Source of the DNA: JALZBN01 sp035525375 | GTDB taxonomy: Bacteria > Actinomycetota > Acidimicrobiia > Acidimicrobiales > AC-14 | DNA: 59,711 bases | Direction of reading: 5' to 3' | NCBI GenBank assembly: GCA_035525375.1 | Contig: DATLEI010000121.1 | Location: 1-59,711 of the forward strand | Shown here: one piece after another, positions 8,111-16,257 of the stretch | Numbering within the stretch: position 1 is the first letter of the stretch | Layout of the letters: every line of letters starts with the position of its first letter | The notes under the pieces: model-generated | The model's input: the letters and a program-made list of their open reading frames with translations, nothing else | Told to the model about the DNA's origin: nothing | Databases searched by the model: none | Position numbers and translations under genes: made by a program

Positions 8111-8776
8111 CTACGGGGCGATCGGGTCGCTTGGGGGTCGGCGACGGCGAATGAGGGAGAAGGCCACGATGCCGGCGATTGCGACCCCGACCCCGGCCAA
8201 GATCCACGGCATCGAACTGGAGCTGCTGGCGTTCTTGACCCGTAGGGGCGCCGATGCTGTGCCCTCGACTGTGGTCGACGTCGACGCTGGCGGTTGACTG
8301 GTGGTCGCCGCGTCGCCTGCTGCGGCTCCCGGAGGCACAGTCTCACCGGGTGCCGCGGCGCCGGGGGCAGGGGCTTCGGGGGTTGGCTGAGGGGCCTGGT
8401 TGGGGTCGCCGGGGACGTTTGCCGGGCAAGGCTGACTTCCACAGGGACCCTGGTCGGCCGGCACCGGACCACATGGATTGGCGCCACACGGCCCCTGGTC
8501 GGCCGGCACCGGGCCGCACGGATTGGCGCCGCATGGCCCTTGGTCGGTCGGCACCGGCGCGCACGGATTAGCGCCGCACGGGCCCTGGTCGGCCGGCACC
8601 GGACCGCACGGGCTGTCGCCACAGGGCCCTGGCACGGCGATGGCCGCGGCCGGCGTCGGATTGAGGATCTGAATGGAGGCGACGGTCGTCAGAAGGACAA
8701 GCGCCGCAGAGAAAGCGGCAGCGAACCGTACGAAGCGAAGTGGGCCGGAATGTGGGGTATCAGGACGAAGCCGCAT
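8111..8776 (-). CDS. Cell-surface protein with 15-residue GPCGANPCGPVPADQ repeats and C-terminal membrane anchor
   Basis: The 221-residue product has a hydrophobic leader (FAAAFSAALVLLTTVASI), then about 4.5 copies of a 15-residue repeat with two cysteines each. A Pro/Ala/Thr-rich spacer follows, then a C-terminal membrane segment (MPWILAGVGVAIAGIVAFSL) and RRRR. This topology puts the repeats outside the cell. There is no LPXTG, so sortase attachment is not indicated. ATG 8776 is chosen because TACAGT ends exactly six bases upstream, giving a leaderless message. No function can be assigned; the even cysteine spacing suggests intramolecular or intermolecular disulfides. It is embedded in the island-1 methyltransferase genes on the same strand. 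Confidence 0.8.
   Translation of the reverse strand: MRLRPDTPHSGPLRFVRFAAAFSAALVLLTTVASIQILNPTPAAAIAVPGPCGDSPCGPVPADQGPCGANPCAPVPTDQGPCGANPCGPVPADQGPCGANPCGPVPADQGPCGSQPCPANVPGDPNQAPQPTPEAPAPGAAAPGETVPPGAAAGDAATTSQPPASTSTTVEGTASAPLRVKNASSSSSMPWILAGVGVAIAGIVAFSLIRRRRPPSDPIAP
8432..8635 (-). repeat. Coding tandem repeat, 45-bp unit, about 4.5 copies
   Basis: The unit encodes GPCGANPCGPVPADQ on the minus strand. The copies are nearly identical at DNA level and vary mostly at third positions, so recent expansion or ongoing slippage is likely. The repeat is coding, which explains the periodicity. Confidence 0.85.
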
Positions 8777-8782
8777 ACCGAC

Positions 8783-8788
8783 ACTGTA
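8783..8788 (-). promoter_or_regulatory. Leaderless -10 hexamer for the GPCGANPC repeat protein
   Basis: The minus strand reads TACAGT, then six bases, then ATG at 8776. This decides the start of the repeat-protein gene. Confidence 0.45.
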
Positions 8789-8903
8789 AACGGTCACCTC
8801 GGGCCGACTGGACGCAGTACCTCCGAAGGGGAGCCCATCTTCGCTTCGCTCACGCCCGCACCACGTCCGCCGGCGTGTTCCAACCGCCCATTCGCGGGGA
8901 CAG

Positions 8904-9695
8904 TCAGAGCCTGACGACAATCGCCTGGCCGGTGGGGAGGGCAAGGATCGCTTCCGGTCGGCTCGAGAAGAAGTCGTCGATGACGGCGCGCTGATCTTCG
9001 TAGCCGGCCCACCCATAATCGTCGAATACGATCATGCCGCCGCTGACGAGTCTGAGGTAGACGTAATCGAGCGCAACTTTGGTAGCCCTCGCCGCGTTCA
9101 GGTCGACATGAGCGAGGCTGAGCGGACCCGTTTCCGCCGCTGTGGTCGTCTGCAACACGTCACCCGCGACAAAGCTGATCTGGTCGCGCCATGGCGCGAG
9201 AAACTCCTTCAGGTCGATGATGGACGTGTCCGCCAGGTGGCCGGAGAAGCCGGCAGCTACCTCAGCCTCCGTCAGTTCGGTGGCGGGGATCCCGGAGAAG
9301 GTGTCGAACAGGTGCAAGCGCTGGCCGTCTCGGAGGCCGATGTACGAGAGGATCATGGAGGCGGACGCGCCCCGATACACGCCGAACTCGACAAGGTCGC
9401 CACTGAGGTTCTTGCACTGCCGCGCGCACTGGGTCAGGACCCACACTCGCCATCGGACGTCGAGTGGACCCCCTGCCCAGCGCCCCGCTATACGCCAAAA
9501 CAATTGGTTGAACCGCGCGTCCTCGAGAAAGGGTGAGAAATGCGCAGTTGCCATGCCGTCGCTCTTGTACGAGTATCGGGGCGGTATTGCGTTGAGTAGA
9601 CGCGCTGGGAGTAGTCGGCGAAGGTTGGACGCCGGACCCTGCAAAATGCTCGGGAGTCTGGCGATTCTCGCGCCTTTGCCTCGGACGGTGTCCAT
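8904..9695 (-). CDS. TylF/MycF-family O-methyltransferase
   Basis: The 263-residue product has GDLVEFGVYRGASA as its SAM-binding motif I, LHLFDTFSGIP, and the metal-binding SLAHVDLN and IVFDDYGW motifs characteristic of the macrocin-O-methyltransferase (TylF/MycF) family. These enzymes methylate sugar hydroxyls using a divalent metal and also occur in O-antigen and exopolysaccharide loci. The gene lies 10 bp downstream of the methyltransferase gene at 9706-10728, so cotranscription is likely. The substrate is probably an island-1 glycan, by context only. Confidence 0.85.
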   Translation of the reverse strand: MDTVRGKGARIARLPSILQGPASNLRRLLPARLLNAIPPRYSYKSDGMATAHFSPFLEDARFNQLFWRIAGRWAGGPLDVRWRVWVLTQCARQCKNLSGDLVEFGVYRGASASMILSYIGLRDGQRLHLFDTFSGIPATELTEAEVAAGFSGHLADTSIIDLKEFLAPWRDQISFVAGDVLQTTTAAETGPLSLAHVDLNAARATKVALDYVYLRLVSGGMIVFDDYGWAGYEDQRAVIDDFFSSRPEAILALPTGQAIVVRL

Positions 9696-9705
9696 TGACG
9701 CTCGC

Positions 9706-10728
9706 TTACCGTTGCCTGGTCAGCAAAAAAGCCGCTTGGTCGCCGTCGGACCTGGCGTTGAGCTGGTGCGCCTGTCGCCGAAAACGAGCGAGTTCCCTTC
9801 TCGGAAACAGGGCTGCGGGTGGGACGGCGTCGCGTCCGTGCTGTCGCAACGGGATCCCGCGCACGCGGAGTTCGCTACCCCAGAACTGGAAGTCGTTGGA
9901 GTCGTAGACGACATCCCTAACGACAAGGCCAGATCTGGCTGCCAAGACGCGGAGGCCCTCAGCGGTGAATAGGAAAAGGTGACGGGGCACATCTAGCTGT
10001 ACCCATTGGACTCCGTAGGTGCGCCACGCGAAAGTCTGGGCCAGCGGCACGCGAACGATCACCGCCCCCTGGGGCGAGAGGATCCGCTGAACGGCGCGCA
10101 GCACCTCGACCGGCTGTGCCATGTGCTCGAAGGAATGGTGGAACATAGCCAGGTCGAATGGCTCGCTCAGGTCTGCAACGGTTCCGCGCACAAGCCGTGG
10201 GCCGCTTCTCGCTTCTGGGTCTACCAGCCGGTCGGGCATATGCGCGTCTATCCCGGTGAGGTCTCGGAATCCGAATCGCTGCAACGTCTTCAGGCGGTGA
10301 CCAGAGCCGCATCCGACATCGAGGATCCTGGAGTCGCTCGACAGCGTCACATTGCCAAGCAACCGCACCCACGGCTCGACGAGTATGCCCAGTCGAGCCG
10401 CAATCCAGAAAGCGCCCTTCGCCGTCGTCCGGTTACGGAGCGCGCCTCGGAGTAGATGGAAGCGCAGTTTGGCCACGAGCGCCGGGTGGACGTCTGCGTC
10501 GCCATCACCGGCAAACGAGTAATAGTCATCCGGGTAGTAGCGACCGAGGTCGTCCGGAACGTCGACGAGCGAGAGGGAACCACAGGATTGGCACTCCAGG
10601 TACCTGAACGTCTCGCTGTTGTGGAATGTGTCCTCTGACGCTCGGTGCGAGCGTTGAGGGCCGGTCTCAGCGCAAACATCACAGGTTCCGACGATGTTCG
10701 CTGACGGCTCCGTCCCATGAGCGGTCAT
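9706..10728 (-). CDS. Class I SAM methyltransferase with N-terminal zinc-ribbon-like cysteines
   Basis: The N-terminal CDVC and CQSCGS pairs form a probable zinc site, as in C-methyltransferases and related glycan methyltransferases. SRILDVGCGSGHRL is motif I, and FDLAMFHHSFEHM followed by PQGAVIVRVPL supports the Methyltransf_11/23 fold. It is 340 residues long. Its start overlaps the flippase stop by four bases (ATGA), so the two are translationally coupled. The probable role is modification of a nucleotide sugar or lipid-linked sugar in island 1. Confidence 0.83.
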   Translation of the reverse strand: MTAHGTEPSANIVGTCDVCAETGPQRSHRASEDTFHNSETFRYLECQSCGSLSLVDVPDDLGRYYPDDYYSFAGDGDADVHPALVAKLRFHLLRGALRNRTTAKGAFWIAARLGILVEPWVRLLGNVTLSSDSRILDVGCGSGHRLKTLQRFGFRDLTGIDAHMPDRLVDPEARSGPRLVRGTVADLSEPFDLAMFHHSFEHMAQPVEVLRAVQRILSPQGAVIVRVPLAQTFAWRTYGVQWVQLDVPRHLFLFTAEGLRVLAARSGLVVRDVVYDSNDFQFWGSELRVRGIPLRQHGRDAVPPAALFPRRELARFRRQAHQLNARSDGDQAAFLLTRQR

Positions 10729-12080
10729 AACGAAAGCTCTTTGCTATCCCGGTCGGTCGCCCGATCATCGTCAAACCGCGAAAGCCCGCCCACATGATAG
10801 AGCCGTAGGTACGCGATCCCCTGAAGGATGACAGCGAGACCCATCGAACCGGCGGCGACCGCGGCAGCCTGCAATGGACCGCCCTGCAAGGTGAAGATGA
10901 CGTGACCAAGCAGGGCGGCAACCGCACTGACGGCGACCGCTCGTGTCACCGTGCGGGCTGCTGACCTCACATATAAGGCTGCACCTAGGGCGAAGGAAAC
11001 AGGCACGAGCAAGTAGTAACAGACCAGGGCCGGGACAGCCTCGAGCGGCAACTCGAAGTTCTTGAAGAAGGTCGGACCAAACTCGTAGACGAACGCGACC
11101 GCACAGGAGAGGGCCAAGGCCGTCGCTGCTAGCGACAGGAGGAGGGGCCGCATGAGGGGTCGGCGCTCATTGACACTGGCCCGGCTCGTGATCACGCTTG
11201 TCCAGGGCAAGAAGAAGTAGGTGCACACCCCCAGCACCCGATAAAGCGCTTCGTACGACCCGGCCCTCGCTACGCCGAGATGGGCGACGAGGAAGTATGT
11301 GTCTGACCACGCCAGAATGAAACTCGAGACGATCGCCACGAACGGCGTCGCCCAGAGGCTCACGCGTCGAAAGGCGTGCCAGGCGTCCCGTGGTCGACCG
11401 AGGATGGGGCGGGCCAGCAGCGCTCCCACTACGACACCAAGGGCCGCCACCGGCAGGGCGCTTCGGAACAAGACGAGTCCAACCAAAACGCCGATCTTCG
11501 GTGCATTGGTCCAGATGAAGTTCAGACCCGCCGCTTGGACTTCGTCGCCGACGACCTCCTGGCGGGCCGCCCGGAACTTGTCCCCGGCGACGAGCGCTGC
11601 TCCGAGGCCGCCCAGCGCCAGCGCGGCCACCAGCGTGCGACCGGAGTCATTCAGGAAGATGCTGATGGCGGAGCCAACCAGGAGGAGTGCGCCGGCACTG
11701 ATCACCGTCAATGAAAGGCCCTGGGCCCTGAGAGCGCTCCGCTCGGCGGCCGTGCGGGAAGTGTCGATGCAGAGGCGTGCGATCCCGAGGTCTCCAAACT
11801 GCAGAATGCCCTGGGTGGCCGATATGGAAAGGACAACCAGCCCAAACTCGCGAGCTGACAGCCATCGCGGCATCAATAGGACTTGTAGAGCAGTCAGTCC
11901 GAGGGCCGCGCCCGTTAGAAACCCGTAACGCGAGATCGATAGATGGGAGCGTTGACCGTCCGACCCTCGGATCCCCAATAGGGATCGGAGCCACTCAACT
12001 GCCGTCAGGCCCCATCGGGGTCGACCGGCCGTCCCTAGATCGCCCTGCACAGGTTCGTCAGTCCGCCGCGTCGCGCGCAC
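10725..12080 (-). CDS. Wzx-like oligosaccharide flippase
   Basis: The 451-residue, strongly hydrophobic protein has about a dozen predicted membrane segments and the MATE-like organisation of polysaccharide flippases (MOP superfamily): ALGLTALQVLLMPRWLSAREFGLVVL followed by the early FGDLGIARL loop. Such proteins move undecaprenyl-linked repeat units across the cytoplasmic membrane. It overlaps the methyltransferase gene at 9706-10728 and begins 2 bp after the end of the upstream glycosyltransferase gene, so this is a tight minus-strand operon. Assignment rests on topology and context rather than a unique motif. Confidence 0.8.
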   Translation of the reverse strand: MRATRRTDEPVQGDLGTAGRPRWGLTAVEWLRSLLGIRGSDGQRSHLSISRYGFLTGAALGLTALQVLLMPRWLSAREFGLVVLSISATQGILQFGDLGIARLCIDTSRTAAERSALRAQGLSLTVISAGALLLVGSAISIFLNDSGRTLVAALALGGLGAALVAGDKFRAARQEVVGDEVQAAGLNFIWTNAPKIGVLVGLVLFRSALPVAALGVVVGALLARPILGRPRDAWHAFRRVSLWATPFVAIVSSFILAWSDTYFLVAHLGVARAGSYEALYRVLGVCTYFFLPWTSVITSRASVNERRPLMRPLLLSLAATALALSCAVAFVYEFGPTFFKNFELPLEAVPALVCYYLLVPVSFALGAALYVRSAARTVTRAVAVSAVAALLGHVIFTLQGGPLQAAAVAAGSMGLAVILQGIAYLRLYHVGGLSRFDDDRATDRDSKELSL

Positions 12081-12082
12081 CC

Positions 12083-13195
12083 CTAGCCAGGGTCCAAGGC
12101 GTCGCTGGAGGCCCCCGCCGCCACCCGGAGCCGGTCAACGACGACCTTGGCACTGTCGTGCCAAGAGAACCGTGAAGCCTGTCGGAGTCCACGCTGGCGG
12201 AGCTCCTCTCGGAGTGCTGGCTCGTCGTACAGTCGCATCAGCGCATCACGCCAGCCGGCGACGTCGCCGGCGGCGCGGATGAGGGCGGCGTCGCCGACGA
12301 CCTCTGGAAGGGAACTCGTATTGCTCACGACGACCGGCACGCCAGCGGTCATCGCCTCGGTGACAGGTATTCCGAACCCTTCAAGTAACGAGGGGAATCC
12401 CAATGCGTCGGCGCTCATGTACTCGATTGCGAGTTGTTCCAGCTCGACGTACCCCGTCAGATGAACCGCCGGACCCAGCAGGTTTCGAATCCCTTCGGCA
12501 ATCTGCCGACCAGCTTTCGGCACTGAACCCACGATCCGAAGTTGCATGTCCGCTCCGGAATCCCGGCACGCGCGGACAGCTCGGGCCAGCAGCGTGAGGT
12601 TCTTTCGTGGCAGAACATTGCCGACGGCGAGCACCCGGAAAGCAGGAGCATTTTCCCGGCGGGGTGTCGACGCCAGGACGTTTGCCAGGTCGAAGTCGAC
12701 GGCGGCACCGGCGATGGAGACACGTTCTGGGCGTACCCCTAGCTTTTCGATGAGGTCTCTCTGTGTCGCCCCGGAGAGGGTCACCACGTGATGGGCCAAC
12801 CGGGCAGACGAGCCGACGGTGGCCCGATATTGCAGCCTCGTAGCGAGCGGGAGCCACGTCCCGGCGTCGCGGTGCCAGGCAGCGACGTCGTGCACCTGAA
12901 GCACGATCGGGCGCCGGGTCAGCGGGGCGGTATAGGCGGCGAACATGGCACTGACGGAGCGAGCGCGAGCGATGCGGGGCAGGTCGAACGCCAGCCGTCG
13001 GAGGCTGCTCCCGTGAACCAAGTGCGTGGTGGCGCCGGTGAGACACCGGAGTTCATCCAGCCCAGCGTCGCTGACTGCGTACTCCATCTCGCCATCGGCC
13101 AAGAGTGGCTGCATGGCGCGCACAATGTTGCGCGTCCACACCTCGTTGCCGGACTGGCGGCGCCCGAGATGATGGGCGTCGAAGAGGAGCGTCAT
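12083..13195 (-). CDS. GT4 family glycosyltransferase
   Basis: The 370-residue GT-B fold protein begins MTLLFDAHHLGRRQSGNEVW. It contains VLAVGNVLPRKNL (linker strand), VHLTGYVELEQLAIEY, and the C-terminal donor-binding motif PSLLEGFGIPVTEAM with the E-x7-E arrangement of retaining GT4 enzymes. It should transfer a sugar from a nucleotide donor to a lipid-linked acceptor in the cytoplasm. ATG 13195 is chosen because family homology begins there; the frame stays open about 108 codons further upstream but overlaps the divergent gene. It is the first gene of the minus-strand island-1 operon. Confidence 0.87.
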   Translation of the reverse strand: MTLLFDAHHLGRRQSGNEVWTRNIVRAMQPLLADGEMEYAVSDAGLDELRCLTGATTHLVHGSSLRRLAFDLPRIARARSVSAMFAAYTAPLTRRPIVLQVHDVAAWHRDAGTWLPLATRLQYRATVGSSARLAHHVVTLSGATQRDLIEKLGVRPERVSIAGAAVDFDLANVLASTPRRENAPAFRVLAVGNVLPRKNLTLLARAVRACRDSGADMQLRIVGSVPKAGRQIAEGIRNLLGPAVHLTGYVELEQLAIEYMSADALGFPSLLEGFGIPVTEAMTAGVPVVVSNTSSLPEVVGDAALIRAAGDVAGWRDALMRLYDEPALREELRQRGLRQASRFSWHDSAKVVVDRLRVAAGASSDALDPG

Positions 13196-13249
13196 AGTTG
13201 GGGCGAGCTCACGGTCGAAAATTAGTCGAGCATCTGAGATCGACCGCGT

Positions 13250-14104
13250 ATGGGGGACACGTTGAGGAGTTCGGAGTCGGCTGAGGATTCGCTGCTGGTG
13301 GTCATCGTGAACTATGGCCTGTCGAACCACATCGGTCGCCTCCTCGAGGAGGGCGTGTTTGGCGACTGCCGCGTGATGCTCGTGGACAACGCAAGTGAAC
13401 CGGAGCGGCTCCGGGATCTCGCGGCACGCTTTGCCACGCAACTGCTGCTTCTCGATCGAAACTACGGTTTCGCCGGCGCCGTCAATAGGGCGGTCGGCCG
13501 AGCGGGGGGGTGCAAGCAAATCCTTCTCCTAAATCCCGACGTCTCGATTTCCCGCGCTCAACTGCAGGTCCTGCGGACCGTCCTTGTTGAAGAGCAGTTG
13601 ACGGCGGCCAGCCCGATCCTCCTCAATGTTGATGGCAAGGTTCAGGTGGGAACCGCCGGCGGCCCTCTCACGTGGTCGGCGTTCGGAACTTACTTCTTGT
13701 TCGTGAGCCATGTGTTTGGCCGGGCACGAGGAAGCTTCTACACCCGACGCCAGCTGGTCTCAGGCATGGTGCCATCCTGGCTCTGCATGGCTTGCCTCCT
13801 TCTCGACGGCGACGCCTTTCGTCGGTTTGGCCCGATCCCTGAAGACGAGGTGGTCTACGGCGAAGACCTTGCCTGGGGCTATCGCGCCTCCCGATCCGGT
13901 GCCCGGTTCAGAGTCGTAACCCACGTACAGGTCGTTCACGAGCAGGGAGCCGCCGGTGCTTCAGACCGCTCAGTCGACGCTCTCGTGAGACTCGTACGGC
14001 GCGTCAACGGGCGGCTCGGCGGCTCTGTCGCTGTCGCCTGTATCCGTCTGGGCCTTGCGATCCGGCGTCTTCCACGATGGCTCGTCACCGGGCAACGCCT
14101 TTGA
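13250..14104 (+). CDS. GT2 family glycosyltransferase (rhamnosyltransferase-like)
   Basis: The 284-residue GT-A protein has VVIVNYGLSNHI at the N-terminus, MLVDNASEP, RNYGFAGAVNRA and LLLNPDVSI (D-x-D-like), all typical of the WbbL group of rhamnosyl or related transferases. VYGEDLAWGYRASRSG carries the catalytic-base region. It extends a lipid-linked oligosaccharide; the donor sugar cannot be read from sequence. Its start is 54 bp from the divergent GT4 gene. The next gene starts 22 bp downstream on the same strand. Confidence 0.85.
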   Translation: MGDTLRSSESAEDSLLVVIVNYGLSNHIGRLLEEGVFGDCRVMLVDNASEPERLRDLAARFATQLLLLDRNYGFAGAVNRAVGRAGGCKQILLLNPDVSISRAQLQVLRTVLVEEQLTAASPILLNVDGKVQVGTAGGPLTWSAFGTYFLFVSHVFGRARGSFYTRRQLVSGMVPSWLCMACLLLDGDAFRRFGPIPEDEVVYGEDLAWGYRASRSGARFRVVTHVQVVHEQGAAGASDRSVDALVRLVRRVNGRLGGSVAVACIRLGLAIRRLPRWLVTGQRL

Positions 14105-14126
14105 GCGAAAGCAAGCTGGCCGGGCG

Positions 14127-15368
14127 ATGCTACGTTCGGAAGCAGTGGGCCGTCGTCTAGATATCGGCGTGTACGGCGCCCGCGGAATTCCCTCGACATA
14201 CAGCGGATATGAGACCTTTCTCGGAGCCCTGTTGCCCGAGTTGGCGGCCCGCGGTCATGTAGTGACGATGTATTGCCGCAGCGGCGAGGTTCCCAAGATG
14301 TCGACGTACCGGGGCGTCCGTTGCGTGCACCTCCCGGCTATCCACTCGAAGCAGTTGTCGACGCTGTCGCACGGGCTTCTCGCTGCGGCCCGCTCTGCCG
14401 TAAAGCGCCACGACGTGGTACTCGTCGTGAACGTCGCCAATGCCGCAAGTGCCTTCCTCCTACGCGCCGTCGGGGGCCGCGTCGTACTTAATACTGACGG
14501 ACAGGAATGGCTTCGCGGCAAATGGGGACCCGTTGGGAGGAAGGTCTTTCTGTTATCTGCTCGGCTTGCCAGGTGGAGCAGCAACGGTCTAGTCAGCGAT
14601 TGCCCAGCGATGCGCGACGTGTATCGAGCCAGGTTTGGCTCCGACTCCACGGTTATCCCCTATTGCTGGACCGAATTGCAACCCGTACGAACGGGGGCAA
14701 CTTTCGACCGGCTCGCCATCCGCCCCCACCAGTACTTTGTGGTCGGCGGGCGGCTCGTGCCGGAGAACAACATTGTTGAAATCGCCGAGGCGTATCTCGC
14801 CGGCGATATCGCGCAGCCGCTTGTCGTTCTCGGGGCAGGTGCGGGACGGTCGCCCGTCACCGACGGGCTCAGGCGGTTAGCCGTGGCTGACGAGCGCCTC
14901 GTCCTCGCAGGTCACATTGACGACCGGTCAGTATTCGCCGGACTGATCGCGGAGGCAACCGCCTACCTGCATGGTCACAGCGTCGGGGGGATCAATCCGT
15001 CGTTGTTGGAAGCTATGGGGTGCGGCGCTCGGATTGTGTCCCTGGACACGCCTTTTAACCGAGAGGCACTGGGATCGGCGGGCGACTACTTCGACCAGGC
15101 CGCTGACCTTGTGCCCTTGCTTCAAGCGATGTCCGATGATCCGAGTCGGTCCGAGCAGCTCAGGAAGGACGCACATAGCCGGGCGCGCAAACAGTTCGCG
15201 CTCAGTGACGTCGCGAGCGCCTACGAGGAACTCCTTTTGGATGTGGCTGACTCCGGGAAGTCGCTGGGCAGACGAATCTCAACCCGCTGGGACGGTCAGG
15301 CGCTACGGGTGTTCAACGAGATTGCGCCCTCTTCGGAACCAACCGAGTCGAGCCAGACCGCGTCTTGA
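14127..15368 (+). CDS. GT4 glycosyltransferase with N-terminal DUF1972
   Basis: The 413-residue product begins, after a short leader, with LDIGVYGARGIPSTYSGYET, the hallmark of DUF1972-containing rhamnosyl/galactosyl transferases. VNVANAASAF, NTDGQEWLRGKW and the C-terminal GHSVGGINPSLLEAMGCG support a GT-B enzyme. ATG 14127 is chosen over the in-frame 14055, which lies inside the preceding gene. The last 73 bases overlap the convergent sugar-transferase gene at 15296-15967. The role is chain extension in island-1 polysaccharide synthesis. Confidence 0.85.
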   Translation: MLRSEAVGRRLDIGVYGARGIPSTYSGYETFLGALLPELAARGHVVTMYCRSGEVPKMSTYRGVRCVHLPAIHSKQLSTLSHGLLAAARSAVKRHDVVLVVNVANAASAFLLRAVGGRVVLNTDGQEWLRGKWGPVGRKVFLLSARLARWSSNGLVSDCPAMRDVYRARFGSDSTVIPYCWTELQPVRTGATFDRLAIRPHQYFVVGGRLVPENNIVEIAEAYLAGDIAQPLVVLGAGAGRSPVTDGLRRLAVADERLVLAGHIDDRSVFAGLIAEATAYLHGHSVGGINPSLLEAMGCGARIVSLDTPFNREALGSAGDYFDQAADLVPLLQAMSDDPSRSEQLRKDAHSRARKQFALSDVASAYEELLLDVADSGKSLGRRISTRWDGQALRVFNEIAPSSEPTESSQTAS

Positions 15369-15967
15369 CTCTGGACGTCCTTTCGCATGGCCCACGCGGG
15401 CACTTGATGTAGCGCTGCGGGTTCGGCCGCGGCGGCGAACTGGAGAGCGGTTCGCCACAGGATCCATAGATCGAGTCGAACCGAGGCGTGGTTGACGTAG
15501 AAGAGGTCGTACTCGGGCGCTTCCCAGATCAGGCGATTTGCGTCCCGCCCAATCTGCCAGAGCCCAGTGCAACCGGGGCGCTTCAACACCCGCATCGATG
15601 CAAAACGCGGGTCACCATCGTCGTGAAGACGCGGCATCTCGGGACGAGGACCTACGAGGCTCATGCGACCGATCGGCACCAGGAGGAGCTGCGGCAGCTC
15701 ATCCAGATGTGACCTCCGTAAGAAGCGGGCGAAGCGCGGCAAGTCGAGTTTGGCGACGTGATACTTGTTGACGGTGGCCGAAACCGTCGGCGGGAGCGTG
15801 CGTATCTTCGGCACCCGGAATCGTCGGCCTCGGTAACCCACGCGCTCATGAAGGAAAAAGGGCCAAGCGCGAAGCACGACTGCCGACGCCCCGGCCAACG
15901 CAAGCACTAACGGCAGTGTGACGACGACCAATATGGTGCCTGCCACGACGTCTATGACCCGCTTCAC
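15296..15967 (-). CDS. Bacterial sugar transferase (initiating phosphoglycosyl transferase)
   Basis: The 223-residue monotopic enzyme has one N-terminal hydrophobic segment (VIDVVAGTILVVVTLPLVLAL), a core PKIRTLP in place of the common KFRSM, FLRRSHLDELPQLLLV, and MSLVGPRPEMP. It transfers a sugar-1-phosphate to undecaprenyl phosphate, the first committed step of glycan assembly. The start is GTG 15967, preceded by GGAGG. About 155 bp upstream lies copy C of the 31-bp motif. Its C-terminal extension after YDLFYVNHASVRLDLWIL is longer than in minimal members and overlaps the GT4 gene. Confidence 0.87.
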   Translation of the reverse strand: MKRVIDVVAGTILVVVTLPLVLALAGASAVVLRAWPFFLHERVGYRGRRFRVPKIRTLPPTVSATVNKYHVAKLDLPRFARFLRRSHLDELPQLLLVPIGRMSLVGPRPEMPRLHDDGDPRFASMRVLKRPGCTGLWQIGRDANRLIWEAPEYDLFYVNHASVRLDLWILWRTALQFAAAAEPAALHQVPAWAMRKDVQSQDAVWLDSVGSEEGAISLNTRSA

Positions 15968-16123
15968 GAACGCCCTCCTGCCAGCCGCGATGATGTGGTC
16001 GAGGACGGCCCACTGTATCGAAGCCCTCGGAGGCTCACGCTACATCGACACTCCCGGCGCTGTACGTTCTCTCCTCGGTCGTGTCGGCGCTCGTACATGC
16101 TGGGGAGTGTGACAGCCCGGGAT

Positions 16124-16154
16124 CGGAACTCATAGGGCCATTTGCGCGCGAATA
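16124..16154 (-). promoter_or_regulatory. Conserved 31-bp motif, copy C
   Basis: The minus strand reads TATTCGCGCG, CAA, ATGGCCCTAT, GAGTTCCG. It matches copy B at all but a few positions, including the GTTCCG tail. It lies in the 290-bp gap between the sugar transferase (starts 15967, minus) and the ligase-like gene (starts 16258, plus). No other feature was recognised in that gap apart from the ligase -10 element. Confidence 0.6.
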
Positions 16155-16245
16155 ACCCGGCCCAGGTGTGTACGTCTCATGTTCAGAGTTCACTTTCCAC
16201 TAACTTACACGCCTTTTCATACCGAACTCCACGGCCCACCACGGT

Positions 16246-16251
16246 CATAAT
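16246..16251 (+). promoter_or_regulatory. Leaderless -10 hexamer for the O-antigen-ligase-like gene
   Basis: CATAAT ends six bases before ATG 16258, the same spacing as the TANNNT set. The transcript probably begins at or next to the start codon. Confidence 0.4.
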
Positions 16252-16257
16252 CACCCG

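Noticed and set aside
7399..8622. Methyltransferase extended to a 407-residue protein
   Set aside because: The extra N-terminal part is the out-of-frame translation of the repeat-protein gene on the same strand (RCRPTRA repeats). Methyltransferase homology begins only near 8064.
8432..8635. Regular 45-bp repeats resembling a repeat array
   Set aside because: There are no unique spacers, the unit is a multiple of three, and it translates into a continuous repeated peptide within an exported protein. It is a coding minisatellite, not CRISPR.
13196..13519. N-terminal extension of the GT4 gene beginning at 12083
   Set aside because: The extra 108 codons overlap the divergent GT2 gene and do not look like a glycosyltransferase N-terminus, which begins at MTLLFDAHH.
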